From Agrobacterium genomosp. 13 str. CFBP 6927 (GTDB taxonomy: Bacteria; Pseudomonadota; Alphaproteobacteria; Rhizobiales; Rhizobiaceae): a stretch of DNA of 64,000 bases. Numbering within the stretch: the stretch's first letter is position 1; the number at the start of each line of letters is the position of its first letter. Below are positions 21,916 to 30,212 of the stretch, in pieces. The notes beneath the pieces were generated by a model. It had not been told where the DNA came from, ran no database searches, and worked only from the letters and a program-made list of their open reading frames with translations. The translations under genes and the position numbers were made by a program. The stretch covers positions 2,637,900 through 2,701,899 of the forward strand of contig LT009756.1 of assembly GCA_900012615.1 (NCBI GenBank), read 5' to 3'.

Positions 21916-22296
21916 TTATCCTGCGAATGCGATTTTCAGAATGGCGAAGATGCAAAGACCGCCAATGAGAACCGCGAAAAACGTATTGAGCATCAGAAGA
22001 ACGAGCTTCGAAACCTCGGCGTGAATATAGTCTTCAATGATGACCTGCATGCCGAGCTTCATGTGGATGAGGCCGGAAACCAGCACCAGACCCATGATGA
22101 CAGCGACAAGCGGGTTCGACAGCGCGGCGACGACTTCCTGATAGGGCGCGCCGGCATACTGGATGAGGAAGACCACGAAGAAGATCAGCAGCGGAACGTT
22201 GGCAACCGCCGTCAGGCGCTGGCGCCAGAAATGGTCGGTGCCTTCCTTGGCGGAGCCGAGGCCACGAACCTTTCCGAGAGGGGTACGCATATCCAT
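21916..22296 (-). CDS. sdhD: Succinate dehydrogenase membrane anchor subunit SdhD
   Basis: One of two membrane anchors that bind haem b and the quinone in complex II. The 126-residue protein from the ATG at 22296 ([20 protein letters not shown]) has three transmembrane helices (about 33-52, 58-80 and 97-122). The conserved [19 protein letters not shown] lies at the second helix, with the likely haem-ligand histidine and the Asp-Tyr quinone-site pair. GAGGAG sits at the right distance upstream. An open frame that extends upstream to 22566 is an artefact overlapping sdhC. Confidence 0.95.
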   Translation of the reverse strand: MDMRTPLGKVRGLGSAKEGTDHFWRQRLTAVANVPLLIFFVVFLIQYAGAPYQEVVAALSNPLVAVIMGLVLVSGLIHMKLGMQVIIEDYIHAEVSKLVLLMLNTFFAVLIGGLCIFAILKIAFAG

Positions 22297-22307
22297 GATA
22301 AATCTCC

Positions 22308-22700
22308 TCAGCGCACGATCAGGGCGACAACCCAGATCAGCGCGGTCAGACAGATCGACACCACCCACGAGGCCTTTGCCAGCTTGGTGGTAAAATGCTT
22401 TTCGAAGCCGTATCCCAGATCCCACATGAAGTGGCGAAGGCCGCCCAGCAGGTGGTGAACGAGAGCCCAGGTATAACCGATCAGGATAAGCCTGCCGATG
22501 ATCGTGCCCATCGCCCAGTTGACCCAGTCGTAATAGGCCGGGCCGGAGGCAAGCGCGATCAGCCACCAGGCAACCAGCAGCGTTCCGAAATAAAGTGCAC
22601 CGCCCGTGATGCGGTGCACGATGGATGAGACCATCGTCGGAATCAGCTTGTAAACTTGAAGATGCGGCGACAGAGGCCGGTTATTTGTCAGATTCGCCAT
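22308..22700 (-). CDS. sdhC: Succinate dehydrogenase cytochrome b556 subunit SdhC
   Basis: Large membrane anchor of complex II. The 130-residue protein from the ATG at 22700 begins [19 protein letters not shown], with the family motif [10 protein letters not shown], and has three hydrophobic helices. [17 protein letters not shown] contains the quinone-site Ser/Arg region, and [15 protein letters not shown] carries the haem-ligand histidine. It is the first gene of sdhCDAB, with sdhD 11 bases downstream. The promoter should lie in the AT-rich region 22701-22990. Confidence 0.96.
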   Translation of the reverse strand: MANLTNNRPLSPHLQVYKLIPTMVSSIVHRITGGALYFGTLLVAWWLIALASGPAYYDWVNWAMGTIIGRLILIGYTWALVHHLLGGLRHFMWDLGYGFEKHFTTKLAKASWVVSICLTALIWVVALIVR

Positions 22701-22933
22701 CAGAACCTCGCGGCGTTTTCCCGTGCGCCCATAGATAAGGCGCCCCCAAGCAACAGCACATGACGAAAGAATGTGCATTGCACCAACCGCGACGTTTAAT
22801 CACATGGAAGCATCACGACAAGCACATTTCATGACCGATTCCAATTTAATCGATTGGTTCACGAATTTTTTTTGGAATTTTTTTGCTCGAAAATAAAAAA
22901 TCGAGCGTTTCCAAGATTTACACCCTCAAAATA

Positions 22934-22949
22934 TTTACCTTTACGTAAG
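22934..22949. promoter_or_regulatory. Dyad shared with the mdh upstream region
   Basis: TTTACCTTTACGTAAG matches 14 of 16 bases of the mdh core read on the minus strand (CTTACGTTTACGTAAG), with the right half identical over ten bases. It lies in the AT-rich gap between divergent sdhC (start 234 bases away) and the small exported-protein gene (start 47 bases away). It could control either or both. Regulator unknown. Confidence 0.45.
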
Positions 22950-22996
22950 TCATAAATCGTGTAATTTACTATTCGTTAACTGAAAAAATCCGGAGA

Positions 22997-23374
22997 ATGA
23001 GGCTCATGTTACAGCGTCGAATCGCCACTCTGGTCATGCTGTCAACAGGCGTCGTTTTCACCGCCGTGCCTGCTGCAACGGCAGAGGATTTTAACGGACG
23101 CCACCATTATCAGCAACGGCAGTCGCAGGTCAGTTTCTCCACGGACGGCCTGCCGTCAACCCTTTCCGGCGGTACCTATGTGGGTGCGATATCGGCCTTG
23201 AGGGTTCGCGGAAACGGCAATTATTTCGCGATCGGCGGCGGTCTTTCAAAAAGGGTTACAGGTGCCACGACAGGCATGCAGCTGGCACCCAAGGCAAAGA
23301 TCATCAACGTCCGTGCCGCGACCACCGGCAACGCCTGCGCCTATGAGCACGGTGTCTGCGTTATCCGGCCCTAA
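22997..23374 (+). CDS. Small exported protein, no family recognised
   Basis: A 125-residue protein I do not recognise. The N-terminus (LQRRIATLVMLSTGVVFTAVPAATA then EDF) is a clear Sec signal peptide with cleavage after ATA, leaving a mature protein of about 95 residues. It is rich in glycine and includes STLSGGTYVGAISALRVRGNGNYFAIGGGLSK. Two cysteines near the C-terminus (NACAYEHGVCVI) could form a disulphide. Two starts compete: 22997, with GGAG too close, and 23006, with GAGG three bases upstream. It stands alone, divergent from sdhC, and ends 12 bases before the convergent methyltransferase gene. Predicted location is the periplasm or outside the cell. Confidence 0.75.
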   Translation: MRLMLQRRIATLVMLSTGVVFTAVPAATAEDFNGRHHYQQRQSQVSFSTDGLPSTLSGGTYVGAISALRVRGNGNYFAIGGGLSKRVTGATTGMQLAPKAKIINVRAATTGNACAYEHGVCVIRP

Positions 23375-23386
23375 ATCAAAATGTAA

Positions 23387-24031
23387 TCAGACGAAGCGCC
23401 AGACGGTGGTCCTTTTGACTTCACTGTCCTCAAGAGCCCGCGTCACCGGCACCTCATAGGTCGCCTCGGCGAGAAGGCGCTGTTTGGGTAGATAGGCGCG
23501 CCCGGGATCGCCGATGAGCACGCTCACGCCCTTCTCCGTCAGCTCCAGAAACCATGGCACGAGAAGATCGGCAAAAGCGCGGTCATAAAACACGTCGCCC
23601 GCCAGCAGAACATCTGCCTCAACCGGCTTCCCAACCAGGTTGAGCCCAGTAAAATCGACAGCCACGCCATTAAGCGCCGCATTCAGCCGAATGGCCGTCT
23701 CCGTCCAGGGATCGATATCAGCCGCCAGAACCGCACTGGCACCCGCTTTTGCCGCAGCGATGGCGACCAGCCCGGAGCCACTGGCAAAGTCCAGCACGCG
23801 CTTGCCGCAAACACTTTCGGGATGATCGAGAACATAACGGGCAAGCCCCTGCCCACCCGCCCAGGCAAAGGCCCAGAAGGGCGGCGGCAGGCCAATTTCC
23901 TGCAACTCCTCCTCCGTCTTCAGCCACAGCTCATGGGCTTCGGTGGCAAGATGAAGACGCAGCTCCGGCACATGCGGCGGATGCATGATGGCAGCGTTGT
24001 CGAGGATGAAGCGCTCGGGGTCTGTCCTCAC
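23387..24031 (-). CDS. Class I SAM-dependent methyltransferase
   Basis: A 214-residue methyltransferase resembling the PrmA/ETFB-lysine methyltransferase group. The SAM-binding motif I is RVLDFASGSGLVAIAAAKAGA, with the acidic post-I residue in VLAADIDPW. A VLLAGDVFYDRAFADLLVPWF block corresponds to motif IV and the following helix, and PPPFWAFAWAGGQGLARYVLDHP is the characteristic N-terminal block. The substrate is not predictable beyond a possible protein lysine. I chose the GTG at 24031, eight bases past the EVE gene stop. A TTG at 24067 would overlap that gene. It is the last gene of the tsaD-gpsA-yciI-EVE run. Confidence 0.85.
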   Translation of the reverse strand: MRTDPERFILDNAAIMHPPHVPELRLHLATEAHELWLKTEEELQEIGLPPPFWAFAWAGGQGLARYVLDHPESVCGKRVLDFASGSGLVAIAAAKAGASAVLAADIDPWTETAIRLNAALNGVAVDFTGLNLVGKPVEADVLLAGDVFYDRAFADLLVPWFLELTEKGVSVLIGDPGRAYLPKQRLLAEATYEVPVTRALEDSEVKRTTVWRFV

Positions 24032-24038
24032 TGGAGGA

Positions 24039-24482
24039 TCAGTCCGGTGACTTTGGCGGATTGGCAAGGCCGCCCATACGGCAGACTTCGAGATATTCCT
24101 CTTCCGTCACCGGCTGCACGGAAAGCCGCATCGAGGTGACGAGAGACATTTTCTCCAGTTTCGGATTAGCCTTCACATCCTTCAGCGAAACCGGCTGCGG
24201 CATGTCACAAACGGCGCGGATATCCACGCAATCCCATTTCAGATCGCCTTCGGCGGTCGAATCCGGATGCGACAGCGCACAGACTTCGACGATGCCGACA
24301 ACATCCAGCCCCTCATTGGAATGGTAGAAGAAACCCTTGTCGCCGATTTTCATGGCGCGCATGTTGTTGCGGGCCTGATAATTGCGCACGCCGGTCCATT
24401 CTTCGCCGGCCTCACCCTTGGCCTTCTGCATCTCCCAAGACCATTTGAACGGCTCGGACTTGTAAAGCCAGTAATTCGCCAT
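24039..24482 (-). CDS. EVE domain protein
   Basis: A 147-residue protein consisting of one EVE domain (PUA-like fold, as in human THYN1), which in studied cases binds modified bases in nucleic acid. It begins ANYWLYKSEPFKWSWEMQ, then WTGVRNYQARNNMRAMKIGDKGFFYHSN, the hallmark of the family, and GIVEVCALSHPDSTA. The bound ligand is not known here. It lies 6 bases after the YciI gene and directly before the methyltransferase, so translation is probably coupled. A role tied to RNA or DNA modification is plausible given tsaD in the same run, but this is inference. Confidence 0.9.
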   Translation of the reverse strand: MANYWLYKSEPFKWSWEMQKAKGEAGEEWTGVRNYQARNNMRAMKIGDKGFFYHSNEGLDVVGIVEVCALSHPDSTAEGDLKWDCVDIRAVCDMPQPVSLKDVKANPKLEKMSLVTSMRLSVQPVTEEEYLEVCRMGGLANPPKSPD

Positions 24483-24488
24483 GACCCG

Positions 24489-24782
24489 TCACGCTCCCGG
24501 ATTGTTGAAGACCCAATTATAGGGCTTCACATCCACGCTTTCGAACAGGCCGGCCTTGGCATAGGGGTCGGCATCGGCAAGAGCCTTCGCGGCCTCGATA
24601 TCGGCAGCTTCCACGATGACGAGGCTGCCATTCGGCTTGCCTTCGGCGTCAAGAAACGGGCCGGCGATCTTCAGCGTGCCTTCGGCATTCAGCCTGTTCA
24701 GATGCTCCAGATGCGCCGGGCGCGTTTCCATACGCACGTTCAGATGGCCGGGCTTGTCCTTGCAGATAAACGCAAACAGCAT
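24489..24782 (-). CDS. YciI family protein
   Basis: A 97-residue protein of the YciI family, a small ferredoxin-like (dimeric alpha-beta barrel) fold. It begins MLFAFICKDKPGHLNVRMETRPAHLEHL and carries AGPFLDAEGKPNGSLVIVEAADIEAAKALADADPYAKAGLF, the family's His/Asp and DPYAKAGLF signature. Function is unknown; relatives include degradative lyases and stand-alone proteins. GGAGACGAG precedes the ATG at 24782. It lies 63 bases after gpsA and 6 before the EVE gene. Confidence 0.9.
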   Translation of the reverse strand: MLFAFICKDKPGHLNVRMETRPAHLEHLNRLNAEGTLKIAGPFLDAEGKPNGSLVIVEAADIEAAKALADADPYAKAGLFESVDVKPYNWVFNNPGA

Positions 24783-24845
24783 TCTCGTCTCCTCGTTAAA
24801 ACATGTCCTCCAAAAGCGTCGGCGATTTGGAGCGAAGGCCCCACC

Positions 24846-25829
24846 TCATTCGGTGGTGATGGGCCGTGTCATCAATTGTTGCATGGCGCTCGCCACATCC
24901 AGATTGCCGTCGATAATGGCGGCCACCGCCTCGGTCACCGGCATGTCGACAGCATGATTTTCACCGAGCCGGGCGGCAACGGCTGCCGCAAAAGCGCCCT
25001 CCACCAGCCCGCCGGACATATCCTTGCCCTCACCCCGGCCGAGCGCGATGCCGAAACGCAGGTTTCGCGACTGATGGCTGGTGGCGGTCAGGACCAGATC
25101 ACCAAGGCCTGAAAGACCGCGCACCGTATCCGCCTTGCCGCCCATGGCGACGACCAGACGCGACATTTCGGCCAGCCCGCGCGAAATCAGCGCCGCCCGG
25201 GCGGAATCACCCAGCCCCGCGCCTTCGACAATCCCGGCGGCGATGGCGAGCACGTTCTTCAACGCGCCGCCAAGCTGCACGCCGATGCGGTCGGTCGAAG
25301 CATAGAGCCTGAAGGTTCTGCCGGAAATCGTTGTCGCCAGCCGCTCGGCAATCCCCGCATCTTCCGCCGCAATCGCCATGGCCGTCGGCAATCCGCGCGC
25401 AATATCGGCAGCGAACCCCGGACCGGAGAGAACGGCAATCGGATGATGCGGCAGTTCTGCTTCCAGAAGTTCCGTCAGCAGGCGCCCCGAGCTGCGGTCG
25501 ATGCCCTTGGCGCAGGTGACGATGATGCAATCATCAGCCAGATAGGGGCCATAATGACGCGCCGCATCCGCATGGGCCTGCGAGGGCATGGCGAACAACA
25601 CGATGCCGGCACCGGCCAGCACCTCCGGCTCGACGGAAAATTCAAGCGCATAGGGCAGGTCGACACCCGGAAGAACGGCCTCGTGGATGCGATCCACCTT
25701 GAGATCGGCCATCAGGGACGCATCGCGGCCGAGCAGGGTCACGTCATGGCGGTTTTCCAGCGCGATGACGACGGCGAGCGCGGTTCCGAAGGCGCCAGCC
25801 CCGATAACGACGATTTTCTCCCGCTGCAT
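24846..25829 (-). CDS. gpsA: Glycerol-3-phosphate dehydrogenase [NAD(P)+]
   Basis: Makes sn-glycerol 3-phosphate from dihydroxyacetone phosphate for phospholipid synthesis, in the cytoplasm. The 327-residue protein starts with the dinucleotide motif [16 protein letters not shown], has [22 protein letters not shown], then the catalytic-lysine region [22 protein letters not shown], and [23 protein letters not shown]. Its ATG overlaps the tsaD stop by one base (TGATG), so translation is likely coupled. Confidence 0.97.
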   Translation of the reverse strand: MQREKIVVIGAGAFGTALAVVIALENRHDVTLLGRDASLMADLKVDRIHEAVLPGVDLPYALEFSVEPEVLAGAGIVLFAMPSQAHADAARHYGPYLADDCIIVTCAKGIDRSSGRLLTELLEAELPHHPIAVLSGPGFAADIARGLPTAMAIAAEDAGIAERLATTISGRTFRLYASTDRIGVQLGGALKNVLAIAAGIVEGAGLGDSARAALISRGLAEMSRLVVAMGGKADTVRGLSGLGDLVLTATSHQSRNLRFGIALGRGEGKDMSGGLVEGAFAAAVAARLGENHAVDMPVTEAVAAIIDGNLDVASAMQQLMTRPITTE

Positions 25830-26929
25830 CAGGCCTTGGCTCCCCTTTTGCCGAAACCGATCAATGTCTCCGCGCTGCCATCAAGAGGCCAGCGTGAGCG
25901 CGGCGGAATTTCCAGCGGGTCGGCTTGCCTGCCATCTGCCATCCGCTCCAGCCCGGCCCAGGCAATCATCGCAGCATTGTCGGTGCAGAGCCGGTGCGGC
26001 GGCGCAACAAAGCGGAAGCCGTGCGTGTCGCAAAGCGCCTGCAGCGTCTGGCGGATTTCCTGATTGGCAGCAACGCCGCCAGCCACGACCAGCGCAGGCC
26101 TGGTTTCCAGATGCGGAAACTCCTGGCTGAAACGGGCAAGGCCGCGGCCGATGCGATCCTTGAGGGTGCGTGATACCGCCTTCTGGAAGGAGGCGCAGAT
26201 ATCGGCAATATCCTGATCCGAAAGCGGCGCGATGGCGGTCGCGGCCTGCCGCACCGCCGTCTTCAGGCCGGAGAAGGAAAAATCGAGCCTTGCCTCACCC
26301 ACCATCGGGCGCGGCAGCGCAAATCGGTCCGGATTGCCTTTCGCTGCTGCCTTTTCAACCGCAGGCCCACCGGGATAGGGCAGCCCCAGAAGCTTCGCAG
26401 TCTTGTCGAAGGCTTCCCCCAGCGCGTCATCGATGGTGGTGCCCCAGCGCTCATAGTCACCCACGCCGCGCACCAGCACGAGCTGCGTGTGGCCGCCGGA
26501 AACCAGCAGCATCAGATAGGGGAAAGAAAGGCCGTCGGTCAGGCGCGCCGTCAGCGCATGGCCTTCCAGATGGTTGATGGCGTAAAGAGGTTTGCCCGCC
26601 GCCTTCGCAATGGCCTTGCCCGTCATCAGACCCACGAGGAGGCCGCCGATGAGACCAGGGCCGGATGTGGCCGCTATGGCGTCGACATCGGCAAGGGTGA
26701 CACCCGCCTGCTCAAGTGCTTCTTCCACCAGCGTATCCAGCGCTTCGACATGGGCGCGCGCAGCAATTTCCGGCACCACGCCGCCATAGGCGCTGTGTTC
26801 CTCAAGCTGCGACAAAACGACGTCGGAGACGATCTCGCCACGCCCGTCCGCATGCCGAACCACAATGGATGCAGCGGTTTCGTCACAGCTTGTCTCTATG
26901 CCGAGGATACGAAGAAAGGGGGTCATCAA
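25829..26929 (-). CDS. tsaD: tRNA N6-adenosine threonylcarbamoyltransferase
   Basis: Transfers the threonylcarbamoyl group to A37 of ANN-reading tRNAs (t6A), together with TsaB and TsaE. The 366-residue ASKHA-fold protein has [16 protein letters not shown] at the N-terminus, the metal-binding histidines in [13 protein letters not shown] (HxxxH), [13 protein letters not shown] and a C-terminal [20 protein letters not shown]. The region [18 protein letters not shown] completes the signature. It is divergent from hemC, with a 70-base gap, and leads the run into gpsA. Confidence 0.97.
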   Translation of the reverse strand: MMTPFLRILGIETSCDETAASIVVRHADGRGEIVSDVVLSQLEEHSAYGGVVPEIAARAHVEALDTLVEEALEQAGVTLADVDAIAATSGPGLIGGLLVGLMTGKAIAKAAGKPLYAINHLEGHALTARLTDGLSFPYLMLLVSGGHTQLVLVRGVGDYERWGTTIDDALGEAFDKTAKLLGLPYPGGPAVEKAAAKGNPDRFALPRPMVGEARLDFSFSGLKTAVRQAATAIAPLSDQDIADICASFQKAVSRTLKDRIGRGLARFSQEFPHLETRPALVVAGGVAANQEIRQTLQALCDTHGFRFVAPPHRLCTDNAAMIAWAGLERMADGRQADPLEIPPRSRWPLDGSAETLIGFGKRGAKA

Positions 26930-26999
26930 ATCTGTTCGTTCATTGCGATCATGCGCTGAGTTGGTCTAAGACAACTCCGGTAACAATGGATAGACGCGG

Positions 27000-27929
27000 A
27001 TGCAAACAAAACCTTTCCGAATCGGCACGCGCGGCAGCCCTCTGGCGCTTGCACAGGCTTACGAGACCCGTAACCGGCTGATGTCGGCGCATGGTCTGCC
27101 GGAAGATATGTTCGAAGTCGTCGTGCTGTCCACCAAGGGGGACCGGATTACCGACCGGGCTTTGTCAGAGATCGGCGGCAAGGGGCTGTTCACAGAAGAA
27201 CTGGAGAGCCAGCTTCTGTCCGGCGAACTCGATATTGCCGTGCATTCCTCCAAGGACATGCCAACCGTTCTGCCTCAAGGTCTGCATCTCTCTGCCTTCC
27301 TACCGCGCGAAGACATGCGCGATGCCTTTATCGGCCGCACCGCACCGAAACTTCTGGAACTGCCGCAGGGTGCCGTGGTCGGCTCGGCATCCCTGCGCCG
27401 CCAGGCGCTGATCCGCCGCCTGCGGCCGGATCTGAGCGTCATCATCTTTCGCGGCCAGGTGGAAACCCGCCTGCGCAAACTGGAAGAAGGCCAGGCGGAT
27501 GCCACGCTTCTCGCCTTTGCCGGCTTGAAGAGGCTGGGCATGGACAATGTCCCGACGGAAATCCTCGACCCGAAGGATTTTCCGCCAGCCCCCGCGCAGG
27601 GCGCGATCTGCGTCGAGAGCCGCGTCGGTGACACGCGCATGGACGAGTTGCTGTCATCCATCAACGACATGCCCACCTATGATGCGGTCACCTGCGAGCG
27701 CGCCTTTCTGGCAGCCCTCGATGGTTCCTGTCGCACCCCGATTGCAGGCTATGCCACCTGCGACAGTGAGGAGCTGCATTTTTCCGGCCTGATCCTGACC
27801 CCGGACGGACAGACGAGCCACAGCGTCGAGATTTCCGGAGCTCGCAAGGATGCCGAAGCTTTGGGTCGCAAGGCCGGCGAGGACGTGCGCGCCCGGGCCG
27901 GCAGCAACTTCTTCGATGGCTGGAGCTGA
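27000..27929 (+). CDS. hemC: Porphobilinogen deaminase (hydroxymethylbilane synthase)
   Basis: Polymerises four porphobilinogens into hydroxymethylbilane in haem synthesis. The 309-residue protein has [19 protein letters not shown] at the N-terminus, the KxxFTEELE-like segment [31 protein letters not shown] with the catalytic Asp, [18 protein letters not shown], and the dipyrromethane-cofactor cysteine in [14 protein letters not shown] (about residue 243). It is the first gene of a plus-strand hem operon, with hemD beginning 4 bases after its stop. Confidence 0.97.
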   Translation: MQTKPFRIGTRGSPLALAQAYETRNRLMSAHGLPEDMFEVVVLSTKGDRITDRALSEIGGKGLFTEELESQLLSGELDIAVHSSKDMPTVLPQGLHLSAFLPREDMRDAFIGRTAPKLLELPQGAVVGSASLRRQALIRRLRPDLSVIIFRGQVETRLRKLEEGQADATLLAFAGLKRLGMDNVPTEILDPKDFPPAPAQGAICVESRVGDTRMDELLSSINDMPTYDAVTCERAFLAALDGSCRTPIAGYATCDSEELHFSGLILTPDGQTSHSVEISGARKDAEALGRKAGEDVRARAGSNFFDGWS

Positions 27930-27933
27930 GCCG

Positions 27934-28674
27934 ATGCGGATCGTCGTCACCCGGCCGCATCGTTCGGGCGAAAAGACGGCCGCAAAGCTTGAAGCCCTCG
28001 GCCACGAGCCGGTGCTTCTCCCGCTGTTTCATCCTGTCCACCACGGCCAGCGCGCCATCCCGGCATTGTCGGACCCGCTATCGGCCATTGCGGCCACCAG
28101 CGCCGAGGCCCTGCGATCGCTGGAGACCCTGCGCGACCGACTTGCACCCCATTGGTCAAAACCGCTCTTCGCCGTCGGCGAGGCGACGGCGGAGGCGGCA
28201 GGAAAAATCGGCTTCACGAATATCTTCACCGCCTTGGGCGATGCGGTGGGTCTCGCCGGGCTCGTCGCGGAGCATCGCTCCCTTTTGAAGAACGAGGGCC
28301 CCCTGCTTTATCTCGCCGGTACGCCACGAGGCACCGTGTTCGAGGACGGCCTTGCTGCTGCCGGGATTCCATTCCGGGCAGTCGACTGTTACGAAATGCA
28401 GCTGTCAGATCTTTCGGACGATATGCTTGAAACGGCGCTTCTGAAGAGAGCTGCCGATGCGGTGCTGCTCTATTCATCGGAAGCGGCAAAGGCATTTTTC
28501 CGTCACGCGTCGGCGGAAAAATATGTGGCGGCGCTGGGCTCTACACAATTCGTCTGCATCAGCCGCAATGTGCTTTCGCTGGTTCCGGAAATCTTTCGCG
28601 AGAATGCAGCGGCGGCGGAAAGCGCGAACGAGGCAGCGATGTTTGAACTTCTTCATCGCAAGTCGGGAACCTAA
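27934..28674 (+). CDS. hemD: Uroporphyrinogen-III synthase
   Basis: Closes hydroxymethylbilane to uroporphyrinogen III. The 246-residue protein from the ATG at 27934 begins MRIVVTRPHRSGEKTAAKLE. It shows the HemD pattern of two similar alpha/beta domains: IAATSAEALRSLETL in the first half, LLYLAGTPRGTVFEDGLAAAGIPFRAVDCYEMQ in the hinge region, and AVLLYSSEAAKAFFRHASAE in the second. The family is poorly conserved, so the context directly after hemC carries much of the weight. The next gene, Mic60, starts 73 bases downstream. Confidence 0.92.
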   Translation: MRIVVTRPHRSGEKTAAKLEALGHEPVLLPLFHPVHHGQRAIPALSDPLSAIAATSAEALRSLETLRDRLAPHWSKPLFAVGEATAEAAGKIGFTNIFTALGDAVGLAGLVAEHRSLLKNEGPLLYLAGTPRGTVFEDGLAAAGIPFRAVDCYEMQLSDLSDDMLETALLKRAADAVLLYSSEAAKAFFRHASAEKYVAALGSTQFVCISRNVLSLVPEIFRENAAAAESANEAAMFELLHRKSGT

Positions 28675-28747
28675 TTCGGGCTCGCCCCTTTCCTTTGCCG
28701 CCGTCACTGACTAGGTTTAGACTATTGCAGGCAGAAATGAGGTTGTC

Positions 28748-30208
28748 ATGGTATCGGGAAAGCCGCCACGCCACTCCAAGTCCAAAGCCGAACCGGTCAC
28801 CATCGACCTGGACGCAAAAGACGTGAAAGCAATTTCCGCCGACGTGGACGCTGCCAAGACTGACGACCGGACGAGCGAGAAGGCCACAGCCGGAGAACCC
28901 GGCGTTTCTGAACAAAAGCCTGCGGCAACCGCAGCGACGAACCCTGCCCCGGTTTGGGACCAGCCACACAAGACCCCGATCGAGCCCGAACCGAACGTCC
29001 ACAAGGCAGAGCCCGCAGCCGAACGGCCACAGGGGGAGAAGCCCGCGGACAAGCAGACAGAAGCCGTTTCGACGACCCCTGTTCCGCCTAAAACCGATGC
29101 GAAGCCCACGACAGGTACCATCGGGGCAAGCGCCTCTTCCTCCGCCGCAACCGGCGCAAAGCCTGCGACTTCTGCTTCCACATCATCGGCCTCTCCCGCA
29201 TCCGGAAGCGCGACTGCCAGCGCAAGACCCTCGACCAGCACCCCATCGTCGGGACCGGTCAAGCCCTCCACGCCGCAGCAACCCGAAAGCAAACAGGCCG
29301 CAACCTCAGGCCTCATCGCGGCCGGTATCGTTGGCGGCCTCGTGGCGCTCGCCGCTGCCGGCAGCATGCAATATGCCGGCATCCTGCCGTCCTTTAGTGC
29401 CGGCAGAACCGGAGGCGATGAGATCGCGGCACTGAAAACCGATCTCGGTAGTCTGCGTCAGCAACTCGCCAACGTTCCGACCAACACCGCAGACACCTCG
29501 GCGCTGGAACAACGCATCGCCACCCTCGAGAACGCAAAGGGCGAGGCGCCGCAGGTAGATGCACTTTCGGAAAAAATAGCAGCGCTGGAATCCACGCTCC
29601 AGTCGGAGCGATCCGCGCAGGCTTCAGCGACGGCGGATTTGACGCGTCGACTGACCGATGCGGAAGCGAAGATCAACGAACCGCGTGACGATATCGAAGT
29701 CGCCCGCGCCATCGCATCGGCCGCTCTGAAGGCCGCGATCGATCGGGGCGGACCGTTCTTGACCGAACTCGATACGCTCTCCAAGGTGATCCCTGACGAT
29801 CCCGCCATCGCATCGCTGCAATCCTTTGCCGCAACCGGTGTGCCATCGCGTTCGGAATTGATGCAGAAGTTTCCGGACGTTGCCAATTCCATGCTGTCCG
29901 CCATCAATCAGCCCGATCCCAACCAAGGCATCGTTGAGCGCCTGACGGAAAGCGCCTTTTCGCTGGTGAAGGTGCGCCCGGTTGGAAATATCGAAGGCGA
30001 GACACCCGACGCCATGATCGCGCGGATGGAGAACAAGCTGCGCAATGGCGATCTTCAGGGAGCGGCGCTCGAATGGAATGGACTTCCCGAGGCCGCCAGG
30101 ACGGCATCCGCCGATTATAAAAAATCTCTGGATGCACGGATCGAGGTTGAAAACCTGGTGGGTGGCACCTTGACCCGCGCCATCACCAGCACCGGTAAGC
30201 AGGGGTGA
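28748..30208 (+). CDS. Alphaproteobacterial mitofilin/Mic60 protein
   Basis: A 486-residue membrane protein of the mitofilin (Mic60) family, the bacterial relative of the mitochondrial cristae organiser. Residues 1-185 are a low-complexity Pro/Ala/Ser/Thr-rich segment. One transmembrane helix follows (ATSGLIAAGIVGGLVALAAA, about 185-205), then a periplasmic coiled coil (about 222-312, for example IAALKTDLGSLRQQL) and a C-terminal mitofilin-like region (about 317-486, with EVARAIASAALKAAIDRGGPF). In alphaproteobacteria this gene sits between hemD and hemY, as here, and the protein can bend membranes. That is family knowledge, not visible in this sequence. hemY starts 4 bases after its stop. 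Confidence 0.9.
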   Translation: MVSGKPPRHSKSKAEPVTIDLDAKDVKAISADVDAAKTDDRTSEKATAGEPGVSEQKPAATAATNPAPVWDQPHKTPIEPEPNVHKAEPAAERPQGEKPADKQTEAVSTTPVPPKTDAKPTTGTIGASASSSAATGAKPATSASTSSASPASGSATASARPSTSTPSSGPVKPSTPQQPESKQAATSGLIAAGIVGGLVALAAAGSMQYAGILPSFSAGRTGGDEIAALKTDLGSLRQQLANVPTNTADTSALEQRIATLENAKGEAPQVDALSEKIAALESTLQSERSAQASATADLTRRLTDAEAKINEPRDDIEVARAIASAALKAAIDRGGPFLTELDTLSKVIPDDPAIASLQSFAATGVPSRSELMQKFPDVANSMLSAINQPDPNQGIVERLTESAFSLVKVRPVGNIEGETPDAMIARMENKLRNGDLQGAALEWNGLPEAARTASADYKKSLDARIEVENLVGGTLTRAITSTGKQG

Positions 30209-30212
30209 GGGC

